From JAVEYA01 sp034003745 (GTDB taxonomy: Bacteria > Bacillota > Peptococcia > DRI-13 > PHAD01): a stretch of DNA of 7,850 nucleotides. The notes beneath the pieces are model-generated. The model searched no databases. It was not told where the DNA came from and saw only the letters and a program-made list of their open reading frames with translations. Positions 1 to 6,764 of the stretch are shown here, one piece after another. Where the stretch lies: the NCBI GenBank assembly GCA_034003745.1, contig JAVEYA010000103.1, forward strand, positions 1 through 7,850, read 5' to 3'. Made by a program: the position numbers and the translations under genes. Each line of letters starts with the position of its first letter. Positions within the stretch are counted from its first letter, which is position 1.

Positions 1-29
1 TTTGAAACAGTAATGCGTACAAGCGACAT
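1..29 (-). CDS. 5' end of an unidentified gene, cut by the window edge
   Basis: Only the first nine codons are inside the window, reading MSLVRITVS on the minus strand, so no function can be given. The case for a real gene start is the ribosome-binding site: an AGGAGGGG stretch on the minus strand (positions 37-44) lies 7 nt before an ATG at 29-27, close to ideal for a Firmicute. A candidate promoter with an overlapping inverted repeat sits just upstream. The gene follows the S8 peptidase gene in the same orientation after a 77-bp gap. It could be co-transcribed with it or use its own promoter. Confidence 0.6.
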
Positions 30-36
30 AGCTGCT

Positions 37-44
37 CCCCTCCT
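37..44 (-). promoter_or_regulatory. Strong RBS of the left-edge partial gene
   Basis: On the minus strand this reads AGGAGGGG, near-perfect anti-16S complementarity, with a 7-nt spacer to the ATG at 29-27. It is the main evidence that a gene starts at the window edge. Confidence 0.65.
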
Positions 45-50
45 AAAAAG

Positions 51-70
51 TTCCTAGACCATTATAGGAA
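51..70. repeat. Perfect 6-bp inverted repeat over the -10 (operator candidate)
   Basis: TTCCTA (51-56) and TAGGAA (65-70) are exact reverse complements separated by 8 bp. The right arm and spacer cover the candidate TATAAT -10 of the left-edge gene. A dyad of this size and position resembles the site of a dimeric repressor. A 6-bp arm pair can also arise by chance, so this is only a candidate. Confidence 0.35.
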
Positions 71-89
71 AGAAACGCGCAATTGCTAC
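61..89 (-). promoter_or_regulatory. Candidate sigma-A promoter for the left-edge gene
   Basis: The minus strand carries a consensus -10 hexamer TATAAT at 66-61. Seventeen bases upstream the hexamer GTAGCA (89-84) matches TTGACA at only three of six positions, so the -35 is weak. Transcription would begin near 54, giving a leader of about 25 nt before the ATG at 29. A weak -35 combined with an inverted repeat over the -10 would suit a regulated promoter, but this is inferred from sequence alone. Confidence 0.4.
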
Positions 90-106
90 ATAAATTCCTG
101 CTCAAA

Positions 107-1252
107 TCAAACACTGATTTTGGGCAGCTCAATCAAGCCGTATCCTTGTTCCCCGGCGGACAGGTTCTGCAAGAAAACGGCTTTTTCTTGTAAAATGGCG
201 ATAACCTGCGCCAAGGTAAGCGGACCTGAATAATTCATGAGAGCCGCCGCTGCGCCGGCAATGTGCGGGGCAGCGAAGGACGTTCCGCTTTTTACTTCAT
301 AGCCTGCGTTAAGCCAGGCGGATTCAATATCAACACCGGGCGCGCAGAAATCTATCTCCGGCCCGCGTGAAGAAAAATAGCCCAGCTTCCCCTGTTTGTC
401 GATAGCCGAGACGGCTATCACCTGGCTGAATCTGGCCGGATAATTGACCGGGCCGCCGTCGTTTCCGGCTGCGGCTATCAGTACAATACCCCTGGCGTAG
501 AGGGCCTGGATGGCGCGCACAAAGCTTTGATTGCTCTCTTTGGTAGAGAAACTCATGTTAATAATACTGACATTTTTTTGAATCAGCCAATCAAACCCTT
601 CGATAATATCGGCAAGGCTCCCTCCGCCGCTTTTATTGAAAGCTTTCACAATATAGAAATCCACATAGGGGTTGACTCCGACCATGCCCTGGGGATTGCA
701 GGCGCCGATAATCCCGGCGACATGCGTGCCGTGCCCGGCGTCGTCCAGGTAACTTGACCCGCCGTCCAGCGTACAGATGCCCTCTTTGACATTATTCTTT
801 AAATCCGGATGATTATAATTGATACCCGTATCAATAATCCCTACCCGGATCCTCTGTTCTGCCTTTAATTTCGGCCAGGTCTCTATAGCGCCGATTCTTT
901 TCATGCCCCAATCTACCCGCGCAGCTCCTTCTATTTTTTTAGGGCCCGGCGGAGTCTTCGGCGGTGTAGGCTTAGGAGGAGGCTGCGGCTTTGGTTTAGG
1001 TTTAAAAAAAAAGGAAAACAGAGAAAAAAAGGAGTTTTTACGCTTCTCCTCTACCGTAAACTTCAGGTCTTCTTCCAGGATAATTTTAGCCGATAATCCC
1101 CGAAACGCGACGGTGGCTTCCTCTTCCGGAAAGTCAATTAAAAATCCGTTGATGAGCGGCAATTCTTTAATGATCTCACTACCGGTCAGGCGGAGCGCTT
1201 CTCTTAGTTCATTCAGGTCACAGGCGTCATCAACCGATACTATTTTTCTCAC
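107..1252 (-). CDS. Subtilisin-like serine peptidase (S8 family), no signal peptide
   Basis: This is a subtilase of 381 aa when started at the GTG at 1252. The catalytic set is intact (numbered from the GTG): Asp141 in GIIDTGIN, His174 in GHGTHVAG, oxyanion-hole Asn264 in AAAGNDGG, and Ser325 in SGTSFAAPHIAG. Residues 1 to about 68 resemble an inhibitor-I9 propeptide, with an 'LPLINGFLIDFP' strand and a terminal 'LEEDLKF'. A short Phe-rich patch and a Lys/Pro-rich linker (about 84-106) join it to the catalytic domain. There is no N-terminal signal sequence, so the enzyme may act in the cytoplasm or leave by a non-classical route. The ATG at 1273 is also in frame, but it lies just upstream of and partly inside the purine tract at 1261-1269 that acts as RBS for the GTG, so the GTG is preferred. 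The substrate is unknown. Confidence 0.9.
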   Translation of the reverse strand: MRKIVSVDDACDLNELREALRLTGSEIIKELPLINGFLIDFPEEEATVAFRGLSAKIILEEDLKFTVEEKRKNSFFSLFSFFFKPKPKPQPPPKPTPPKTPPGPKKIEGAARVDWGMKRIGAIETWPKLKAEQRIRVGIIDTGINYNHPDLKNNVKEGICTLDGGSSYLDDAGHGTHVAGIIGACNPQGMVGVNPYVDFYIVKAFNKSGGGSLADIIEGFDWLIQKNVSIINMSFSTKESNQSFVRAIQALYARGIVLIAAAGNDGGPVNYPARFSQVIAVSAIDKQGKLGYFSSRGPEIDFCAPGVDIESAWLNAGYEVKSGTSFAAPHIAGAAAALMNYSGPLTLAQVIAILQEKAVFLQNLSAGEQGYGLIELPKISV

Positions 1253-1260
1253 CAAAATCA

Positions 1261-1269
1261 CTCCTTTCC
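1261..1269 (-). promoter_or_regulatory. RBS that decides the S8 peptidase start
   Basis: The minus strand reads GGAAAGGAG here, 8 nt before the GTG at 1252-1250. The upstream in-frame ATG (1273-1271) has no purine-rich site at a workable distance before it, and the RBS itself falls inside the extended reading frame. This favours the GTG start. A TTG at 1255 is a weaker alternative. Confidence 0.6.
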
Positions 1270-1297
1270 TCATTTACCATATGCCGGAGGAAGGTGT

Positions 1298-1326
1298 TTG
1301 GCGACAAGGCAATAAACTGCTATAAT
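1298..1326 (+). promoter_or_regulatory. Sigma-A-type promoter for the CapA/ArAE operon
   Basis: TTGGCG (1298-1303) and TATAAT (1321-1326) are separated by exactly 17 bp. The -35 matches consensus at four of six positions and the -10 is perfect. Predicted initiation near 1333 leaves a leader of about 24 nt holding the RBS AGGGAG (1344-1349), 7 nt before the ATG at 1357. The promoter also shows that the longer open frame beginning at 1294 starts upstream of transcription, which supports the 1357 start. Confidence 0.65.
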
Positions 1327-1356
1327 AAACTGAATAATACGGCAGGGAGTGGATTT

Positions 1357-2643
1357 ATGAGAAAAATATACTTTGGTATACTTCTCCTGACACTCTTGAC
1401 TCTGAGCGCCTGCGGCCATACTACGCCGGGGCCGGGAAGCTCCTTTTTCGCCCATGCCCGAGAGACCGGCGACGCTGCCGAAGCGGCCTTGTCCGGTGGC
1501 GCGGAGATAACCGGCTCAGCCGGGCAGGACGCTGCACCGAAAGAGGAAATTCTAATCATCTCTGCGGTGGGCGATATCATGATGCACAATACGCAGCTGC
1601 AGTCCGGTTTTCAGGCCTCCACCGGCGCTTACGATTTTTCTTCCTTCTTCACCTATGTGCAGCCCCTGCTTTCTGCTGCGGACCTGACCATAGGCAATCT
1701 GGAGACTACTTTTGCCGGAGAAAAGGCCGGTTACAGCGGTTATCCCCGGTTCAATACCCCCGAAGTCCTGGCCGGGAATCTCCAGGAGGCCGGATTTGAC
1801 ATCCTCACCACAGCCAATAATCATTGTCTGGACAAGGGTGTATCCGGCCTGATAGGGACGCTGGATACGCTTGACGCCGCCGGTATCCGGCATACCGGCA
1901 CTTTCCGCAGTACAGAAGAACAGGAACAGATTCTGCTCATCGAAAAAAAGGGCGTTAAAATAGCCGTCCTTTCCTATACATACGGTACGAACGGCTTGAA
2001 GGTCCCTTCGGACAAACCCTTTTTGGTCAATTATCTGCAAGCGGAAAGGATGCTTGCCGACGTTAAAAAAGCCCGGACCGAAGGGGCTCAGATTGTAATC
2101 GCCTGCCTGCATTTCGGGCTGGAATACCAGCCTCAGCCCAATGAGGAGCAACGGCAGATTGTCCGGATACTCTTTGACGAGGGAGTGGATATTATCCTGG
2201 GGCACCATCCCCATGTCCTACAGCCCCCTTACATCTACCATTACGAGGACGCTGTCGGATTCCAGGATAAACCGGTTATTTACTCCCTGGGTAATTTTAT
2301 TTCCGATCAAAACGGTCTCGAAAGGACTACCGCGGCTATTTTGAATATTCATATCAAAGTGGGGGCTCAGAACCAAGAGGCTTGTTTAGAGAAAGTTTCT
2401 TATATTCCTGTCAAAACCAGACGTTTCCGGCAGGGCGGAAAGCTGCATTTCGAAGTGCTGCCGGTAGAGGCCGCGCTCTGCAGCGCCAGGAGGCAGCCGT
2501 CTTATTTCACTTCCCAGGAAAAAAGAGAGTTGGAAGCGGCCGCTGCCCATGCCGCTAAGCAGCTTTATTCCACGGACCCGCGGCTTGCGCCGGAGCCTCT
2601 GGAAATCCCGCTGGAGTCCTTGAATTTAATCACCACATGGTGA
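1357..2643 (+). CDS. CapA-family (PGA_cap) lipoprotein, metallophosphatase-like fold
   Basis: This 428-aa protein has a lipoprotein signal peptide (MRK, a hydrophobic core at about 4-16, and lipobox LSAC with Cys19). A low-complexity linker follows, then a CapA/PGA_cap domain from about residue 66 to 335. The family's metal-site and fold motifs are all present: GDIMMH (72-77), NLE (114-116), NNH (154-156), HFGLE (252-256), GHHPH (282-286) and SLGNFIS (310-316). CapA proteins are linked to poly-gamma-glutamate capsule synthesis in Bacillus. No capB, capC or capD neighbour is seen, so a capsule role is unproven and another surface or cell-wall hydrolase role is possible. The ATG at 1357 is chosen over 1294 because it has an RBS and starts the signal peptide directly. 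The gene heads a two-gene operon. Confidence 0.88.
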   Translation: MRKIYFGILLLTLLTLSACGHTTPGPGSSFFAHARETGDAAEAALSGGAEITGSAGQDAAPKEEILIISAVGDIMMHNTQLQSGFQASTGAYDFSSFFTYVQPLLSAADLTIGNLETTFAGEKAGYSGYPRFNTPEVLAGNLQEAGFDILTTANNHCLDKGVSGLIGTLDTLDAAGIRHTGTFRSTEEQEQILLIEKKGVKIAVLSYTYGTNGLKVPSDKPFLVNYLQAERMLADVKKARTEGAQIVIACLHFGLEYQPQPNEEQRQIVRILFDEGVDIILGHHPHVLQPPYIYHYEDAVGFQDKPVIYSLGNFISDQNGLERTTAAILNIHIKVGAQNQEACLEKVSYIPVKTRRFRQGGKLHFEVLPVEAALCSARRQPSYFTSQEKRELEAAAAHAAKQLYSTDPRLAPEPLEIPLESLNLITTW

Positions 2644-2661
2644 AAGGAGATATCAGACATT

Positions 2662-3726
2662 ATGCTTTTCGGCGCCCGTATTTTTAAAACCGGCCTGGCC
2701 GTTACCTTGAGTATGTTCATTTGCAATTACTTCAATATCCAGCCGGCGATCTTTGCCGGAGCCGCTACGGTCTTAAATATGCAGCCTTCTTTAGGCTTAA
2801 GCTTTAAGAATGCCCTGGAACAGATTCTGGTGTCCGTTGTCGCAATTATTTTAGCCATTGCCCTGGGCCTGATCCTGGGCAATAACGTTCTTATTATGGG
2901 CCTTGCCACTATCCTGGTTATCTTCATCTGTCAGCGCTTCAAGTGGCGCGGCGCCCTCTCCGGGGGCGTAATGGCCTCCATCTTTATCTTGTCTTCTCCC
3001 GCGGAGCAGTTCATCGACCATGCCCTGATGCGCTCTATCGCCATCTTTATCGGCGTAGCCGTAGCGCTCATAGTCAACCACACCATTGCGCCCCCCCGCT
3101 ATCACCAGCCCCTGCAGAAAAAACTCCTGGAATTAAACACGATGATCAAAGACCGCTTTCATGAAGCTGTTCTGGCCTTTCTATATCTCGATATCCCCTC
3201 CCCGGAAGAGCAAAAAGAAAAGCAGACGCAGATTGAGCAGCTTTTCCGGGAAACCCAGAAACTCCATGAGCTCTATGTTTATGACATCGGGCCCCGCAGC
3301 CCGGAACAGGCCGAGAGCGATACGCCGGGGAATCTGAGTAAATTCTATGATGATTACATCACCTACAATAAAGGTATGTGGCAGCGGGCCCGGGACGTGC
3401 TTTTCCTGGCGCAGGAAAGAAGGGAGCGCCGGAAAGAGCGGGGGGACCTGCCCATAAGTCCGGAATTTCAGGCCATTTTAGACCTGCTGGCGGAGACGCT
3501 GGACATCTTCTTAAAACAAAATGAAGCCCTCCAGCATAAGCTGGAGGGGCAAGAAGCCGCGTCCGTGGAGGAAATGCATATCTGGAGTAAACTGGATAAA
3601 ATTTTAAATACCTGGCATAATCAGTTTCCGTCCGGCAGCTATCATTTGCATGCCTTGGTCGAAGTCTCCCTGATAACCTATAAGATTCGCTGGGGGGTCA
3701 AGGAATCCGCAAGGCTGCTGTCCTGA
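2662..3726 (+). CDS. Aromatic acid exporter (ArAE/DUF939-like) membrane protein
   Basis: This 354-aa protein has an N-terminal membrane domain (about residues 8-140) with roughly five to six hydrophobic segments, near 8-24, 28-40, 52-73, 74-92, 98-112 and 122-140. A soluble, charged, helical C-terminal half follows (about 145-354). The opening 'RIFKTGLAVTLS', the 'QPS' after the second helix and the C-terminal helical domain fit the ArAE_1/DUF939 group of the FUSC-like superfamily, whose better-known members export aromatic acids. The substrate here is unknown. It starts 18 bp after the CapA-family gene, with AAAGGAG (2643-2649) as RBS at a slightly long 12-nt spacing, so the two are almost certainly co-transcribed. 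Its stop lies 2 bp from the stop of the convergent MoeA-like gene. Confidence 0.82.
   Translation: MLFGARIFKTGLAVTLSMFICNYFNIQPAIFAGAATVLNMQPSLGLSFKNALEQILVSVVAIILAIALGLILGNNVLIMGLATILVIFICQRFKWRGALSGGVMASIFILSSPAEQFIDHALMRSIAIFIGVAVALIVNHTIAPPRYHQPLQKKLLELNTMIKDRFHEAVLAFLYLDIPSPEEQKEKQTQIEQLFRETQKLHELYVYDIGPRSPEQAESDTPGNLSKFYDDYITYNKGMWQRARDVLFLAQERRERRKERGDLPISPEFQAILDLLAETLDIFLKQNEALQHKLEGQEAASVEEMHIWSKLDKILNTWHNQFPSGSYHLHALVEVSLITYKIRWGVKESARLLS
3527..3548. repeat. 9-bp perfect GC-rich hairpin inside the ArAE gene
   Basis: CCCTCCAGC (3527-3535) and GCTGGAGGG (3540-3548) are exact reverse complements around an ATAA loop. The element lies in the coding region for the C-terminal domain (about residues 289-296) and has no T-tract on either strand, so it is not a canonical terminator. 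It could still cause pausing, or affect the end of the convergent antisense transcript. Confidence 0.5.
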
Positions 3727-3728
3727 GT

Positions 3729-4922
3729 TTATTGGCGAAGCTCCGCCTCCACCACTTCACCCGCTTTATATCCTGGAATATTGCCGGGGACGCGCAAACA
3801 GCCATTGGCCATCAGCCGGCTCACCAAAAAAGAAGAACGGCTACCGTCAGCCAAGGCGCCCACATATCCCTCCCCTTGTTTCATAATGTTAAGACGATAA
3901 TAGAAATCAAAAGGGGCAGGGGCATTCACGTCTTCCAGCAAGTGAACGGAGATTTTTCTGGTTACCGGCCAGGAACGGCCGTAATACTGATCCATTAAGG
4001 GCCAGACGAACCACTCCACCGCATATTCGGCGCCTATGGTCGGACCTACGGTCCCAATAATCAGCTTCTTGCCGGTTGCGGTCAGCATCGTATGCTTACC
4101 CGGTCCAAAATCCACTTCATACGCCAGGATTTCGCCCACACTCTGCAGCGCTTCGATGGCTTTATCATCGGTGCCTTTGGAAGTGCCGCCGTTTATAATA
4201 ACCAGATCGGCCCATTCCAGGGCGTCCTGCAGCGCCCGGACCAAGTCGGGTACGCGGTCCGGGATAATGGGATACAACCGGGGTTCTCCGCCCCGGGCTT
4301 TTATTTGCGCTTCAATCATAATGCCGTTGAACTCAATATTCTTGCCGGGCGGGAGGTCCCTTCCCGGCGGAACCAACTCGTTGCCGGTGGGTAGAATAGC
4401 CACCTTTATTTTTTGCCATACCGGGACTTTTTCTACCCCTCCAGCGGTAAGCAGGGCCAATTGAGCCGGTCCCAATTGGTAATTGGCCGGTACTAAAACC
4501 TCTTTTTCTTTCAGCATGGCGCCTACAGGACGGACATTCTGCCCGGCAACGGGAACCGAGAGAATATGCAGACGTCCTTTTTCATCAAAGGACACTTCTT
4601 CAATGGGCACCGCCGTATCATAGCCTGCCGGGATCCCCACTCCGGTATTGCTGAAGACATACTCCGCCCCTTCTTGCCATCCGGCGGTATCGGGCTTGCC
4701 GCCGGCCAAGCTGACGCTTTTAATGGCAATACCGTCCATCAGGCTGCTGGGGGTATTCGGCAGTGAATGTACCGCCGTAATTTCCTGGGCTGTTATCCTG
4801 CCCCAGGCCTCTCTTACGGGTACCAGCTCAACTTCCGGAACCAGGCGTCCCCTCTCCAGAGCCAGCCGCAAATATTCTTCTCTAGATATCCAGGGATGTT
4901 TTTTTTTGCTCATCTGCAACAT
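3729..4922 (-). CDS. MoeA-like molybdopterin-binding protein, divergent active site
   Basis: This 397-aa protein has the MoeA domain order: N-terminal domains with 'SSLMDGIAIKS' (Asp63, equivalent to the MoeA MDGYA motif) and 'GQNVRPVGAMLKEKEVLV', a molybdopterin-binding domain (about 172-312), and a C-terminal domain (about 318-397). MoeA inserts molybdate into adenylylated molybdopterin. Key positions differ from classical MoeA: TGDE reads TGNE (179-182), GGVSVG reads GGTSKG followed by TDD (245-253), KPGKP reads GPGKH (273-277), and LPGNP is replaced by 'GTVGPTIGAEY' (290-300). It is therefore probably a specialised paralogue and not the housekeeping enzyme. Translation may start at 4922 or at the ATG at 4913; two AAGGA-like sites serve either. 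It lies 15 or 24 bp after the second DUF364 gene and is last in the operon. Confidence 0.85.
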   Translation of the reverse strand: MLQMSKKKHPWISREEYLRLALERGRLVPEVELVPVREAWGRITAQEITAVHSLPNTPSSLMDGIAIKSVSLAGGKPDTAGWQEGAEYVFSNTGVGIPAGYDTAVPIEEVSFDEKGRLHILSVPVAGQNVRPVGAMLKEKEVLVPANYQLGPAQLALLTAGGVEKVPVWQKIKVAILPTGNELVPPGRDLPPGKNIEFNGIMIEAQIKARGGEPRLYPIIPDRVPDLVRALQDALEWADLVIINGGTSKGTDDKAIEALQSVGEILAYEVDFGPGKHTMLTATGKKLIIGTVGPTIGAEYAVEWFVWPLMDQYYGRSWPVTRKISVHLLEDVNAPAPFDFYYRLNIMKQGEGYVGALADGSRSSFLVSRLMANGCLRVPGNIPGYKAGEVVEAELRQ

Positions 4923-4937
4923 TCCTTATCCTTCATT

Positions 4938-5801
4938 TTATAGCCGGTTGTCCGCGGGATGATTTAATATCGCCGATTTCTCGGCAGATTTACCGTAGAA
5001 ATGATACCCGGACCCGGCTTCCGCAATGATATTCAATAAATCGTCCGCTGAAGTGACGGTGACGCCGCCCAGTCCGACCACGCCCCTTTTGAAGAAGGCA
5101 TCCGGCAGCATGCTGACGGTGGGTCCCACTACGATGACTTTAGCTCCGGGCTTTCTCTTGGCCAATAACCCCTCCAGCGTATCATTGAGCAGCGTCGTCC
5201 CGGTTATGATGAGCAAGTCCGCTTTCGCAATTGCCTCATCGGCTTTCTCCGGCTCAATATAAAAGGGCAATTCGTCCGCCTTTAAGGTGCGGACATCCAA
5301 TTCCAGGATACCGAAGGCCTGCTTATTTGCCTTAAAGAGCTTGAAATAGGGCACTAGAGCGCCTACCACCACGGCGTAGGCATCCTGGGGGATCGTAAGA
5401 TAGTCGATGGGATCCGCTGTAAGTATGTATTGATAGGCGTCATCCCGCTTCTTTTGCCGGCAGATTTCCGACAAGCCGTTTAAGACCGCAATCGCGATCG
5501 CCTTCTTTAAGGGTCTGGGCGAAAATAAGTCTTCCAGTATCTCGGCAGCCTTGCGTCCTTTCAGCTTGCCCGATTGGGGCATGGCTTGGGCGGAACTGGG
5601 GCAGCAGACAGCTTCAGGAATCATTTTTACCGGGGTATAACACATTCCGCCTTGTCCATTGCTAAGTTTAACTCCGATGAAAAACAACCCGACGACTACC
5701 CTTTCCAGGGTAATGTCCTCTAAGGATTCAGCCAAGACCTGTCTGACCTCTTCCACCGTTTCTTTCAAGATAGATCCTTTTTCGTAACTTATAGTCGGCA
5801 A
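4938..5801 (-). CDS. DUF364/DUF4213 protein (putative heavy-metal chelation), Cys-rich
   Basis: This protein of about 287 aa combines an N-terminal DUF4213 enolase-like region (about 10-115) with a C-terminal DUF364 Rossmann-like domain (about 140-275). Structural work on a Desulfitobacterium hafniense member proposed that the two folds form a site that could chelate metal; the activity is unproven. Visible signatures are a Cys motif, GGMCYTPV then VCCPSSA (Cys54, Cys66, Cys67 from the TTG start), 'ADLLIITGTTLLND', 'VGPTVSMLPDAFF' and a terminal 'GSGYHFYG'. The TTG at 5801 is preferred because an AGAGGTGG site precedes it by 8 nt. The GTG at 5813 would abut its own RBS and add four residues. 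It lies between a second DUF364 gene and the MoeA-like gene, which suggests a joint role in metal or cofactor handling. Confidence 0.82.
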   Translation of the reverse strand: MPTISYEKGSILKETVEEVRQVLAESLEDITLERVVVGLFFIGVKLSNGQGGMCYTPVKMIPEAVCCPSSAQAMPQSGKLKGRKAAEILEDLFSPRPLKKAIAIAVLNGLSEICRQKKRDDAYQYILTADPIDYLTIPQDAYAVVVGALVPYFKLFKANKQAFGILELDVRTLKADELPFYIEPEKADEAIAKADLLIITGTTLLNDTLEGLLAKRKPGAKVIVVGPTVSMLPDAFFKRGVVGLGGVTVTSADDLLNIIAEAGSGYHFYGKSAEKSAILNHPADNRL

Positions 5802-5837
5802 TGATTGCACCACCTCTCTGATTTCGTTTATTCAATT

Positions 5838-6764
5838 TTATTTATCTATAATTTGGGGGTTGGGGTCATAGATAAAATACGGCTGCAGCATGGATTGGAA
5901 CAGTCCCGAAAGATCCGCCGCGTATTCAAACTGCGGTTCCCGCATGGGACCGCCGAGTGCGCGCTGGGAAGAAATCATGCGGATACCGCACCCCAGCAGG
6001 TATTCGGGCAGAATCGCGGCACTGGGGCCAAACATGCCGATTATCCTCGCCTTCCTGGAATAGCGGATCAAATCCAGATAGGACCCGTTAATCAGGGTAC
6101 ACCCGGTCATGATGATCACATCGGCCGCGGAAAGCACTGCTTCGTTCTCTTTTTCCCCGTGAAAAATAATCTTTCCGGGTCCGTAACGTATCTCGCTGTC
6201 GATGGTCAGGGTCTGCAGCAGGTATTTCGGTCTCATATCGGTTATATGCAGTTGGCGGCAGCGGTTGTAAATCTTGCCGAAAACGCCCCCAAAGCCGACG
6301 ATGGCAACCACATCCTCGGGCCGGATAAAATCGTAGTTTTCCATATCCGGCGATGGGATCCCCCGGCTCTCCAAACAGCTCCGCTCCAGCAAAGGCTGGG
6401 ACAGGGCATTCAAGGCAGCCAGGCACAGAGAACGCATTTGAATTTCTTTCCTGGGCAAAAGCGCTTCGGTGAACCGGAACAGGCTTTGACCGATGTAGGG
6501 CTGAAGCTGTATGAACGGCTCCATATCCTCCACGGGTCCATAAACTGCATGATCCGCCGTGAAATTGAAGGCGAGGCCCGCCTGGTCTCCCTCGGCCAGC
6601 ACATGATTCCACTTGTTCCGGAAGCCGATCCGTTCCAGTTTGCCGGCAGTCAGCCCAAAGCGGTCATACATCCGGCGTATTTGCAGATAGGCTTCCTCAA
6701 AGTCGGCTGTCGATTCAACCGTGGCTATGGGCTTCCCTATGTCCGATTTAAAAGAAGGATGCAT
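5838..6764 (-). CDS. DUF364-family Rossmann-like protein, divergent paralogue
   Basis: This 308-aa protein is a distant paralogue of the gene that follows it. The C-terminal Rossmann part (about 150-295) has 'VVAIVGFGG', 'ADVIIMTGCTLING' (214-227) and 'GPSAAILPEYLLGCG' (246-260), which line up with the same motifs in its neighbour. A helix with 'ALNALSQPL' (117-125) matches that protein's 'VLNGLSEIC'. The N-terminal half is poorly conserved and lacks the CxxP/CCPSS cysteine motif, so the two probably do different jobs or form a mixed complex. The ATG at 6764 overlaps the end of the substrate-binding protein gene by 17 bp, with GAGGA just before it at a short distance, suggesting translational coupling. 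The longer plus-strand frame over the same DNA has no RBS or recognisable domain. Confidence 0.78.
   Translation of the reverse strand: MHPSFKSDIGKPIATVESTADFEEAYLQIRRMYDRFGLTAGKLERIGFRNKWNHVLAEGDQAGLAFNFTADHAVYGPVEDMEPFIQLQPYIGQSLFRFTEALLPRKEIQMRSLCLAALNALSQPLLERSCLESRGIPSPDMENYDFIRPEDVVAIVGFGGVFGKIYNRCRQLHITDMRPKYLLQTLTIDSEIRYGPGKIIFHGEKENEAVLSAADVIIMTGCTLINGSYLDLIRYSRKARIIGMFGPSAAILPEYLLGCGIRMISSQRALGGPMREPQFEYAADLSGLFQSMLQPYFIYDPNPQIIDK

Noticed and set aside
1274..1345. Minus-strand promoter for the S8 peptidase in the divergent region
   Set aside because: The best pair (TTGTCG with CATATG at 18 bp) is weak in the -10, and no other hexamer pair with proper spacing was seen, so no call is made.
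1294..1356. N-terminal extension of the CapA-family protein from an ATG at 1294
   Set aside because: It would begin upstream of the predicted transcription start, has no N-terminal signal before the lipoprotein signal peptide, and the 1357 ATG has a good RBS.
1552..2214. Minus-strand open frame of 220 codons inside the CapA-family gene
   Set aside because: The opposite strand encodes every CapA motif; the antisense frame has no family signature or RBS.
3734..3747. GGCG...CGCC hairpin at the convergent junction as a terminator
   Set aside because: The stem is only about 5 bp, it lies in the end of the MoeA-like coding region, and no T-tract follows on either strand.
4344..4368. GCCGGG/CCCGGC inverted repeat in the MoeA-like gene
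   Set aside because: It is explained by a repeated Pro-Pro-Gly coding pattern (VPPGRDLPPGK).
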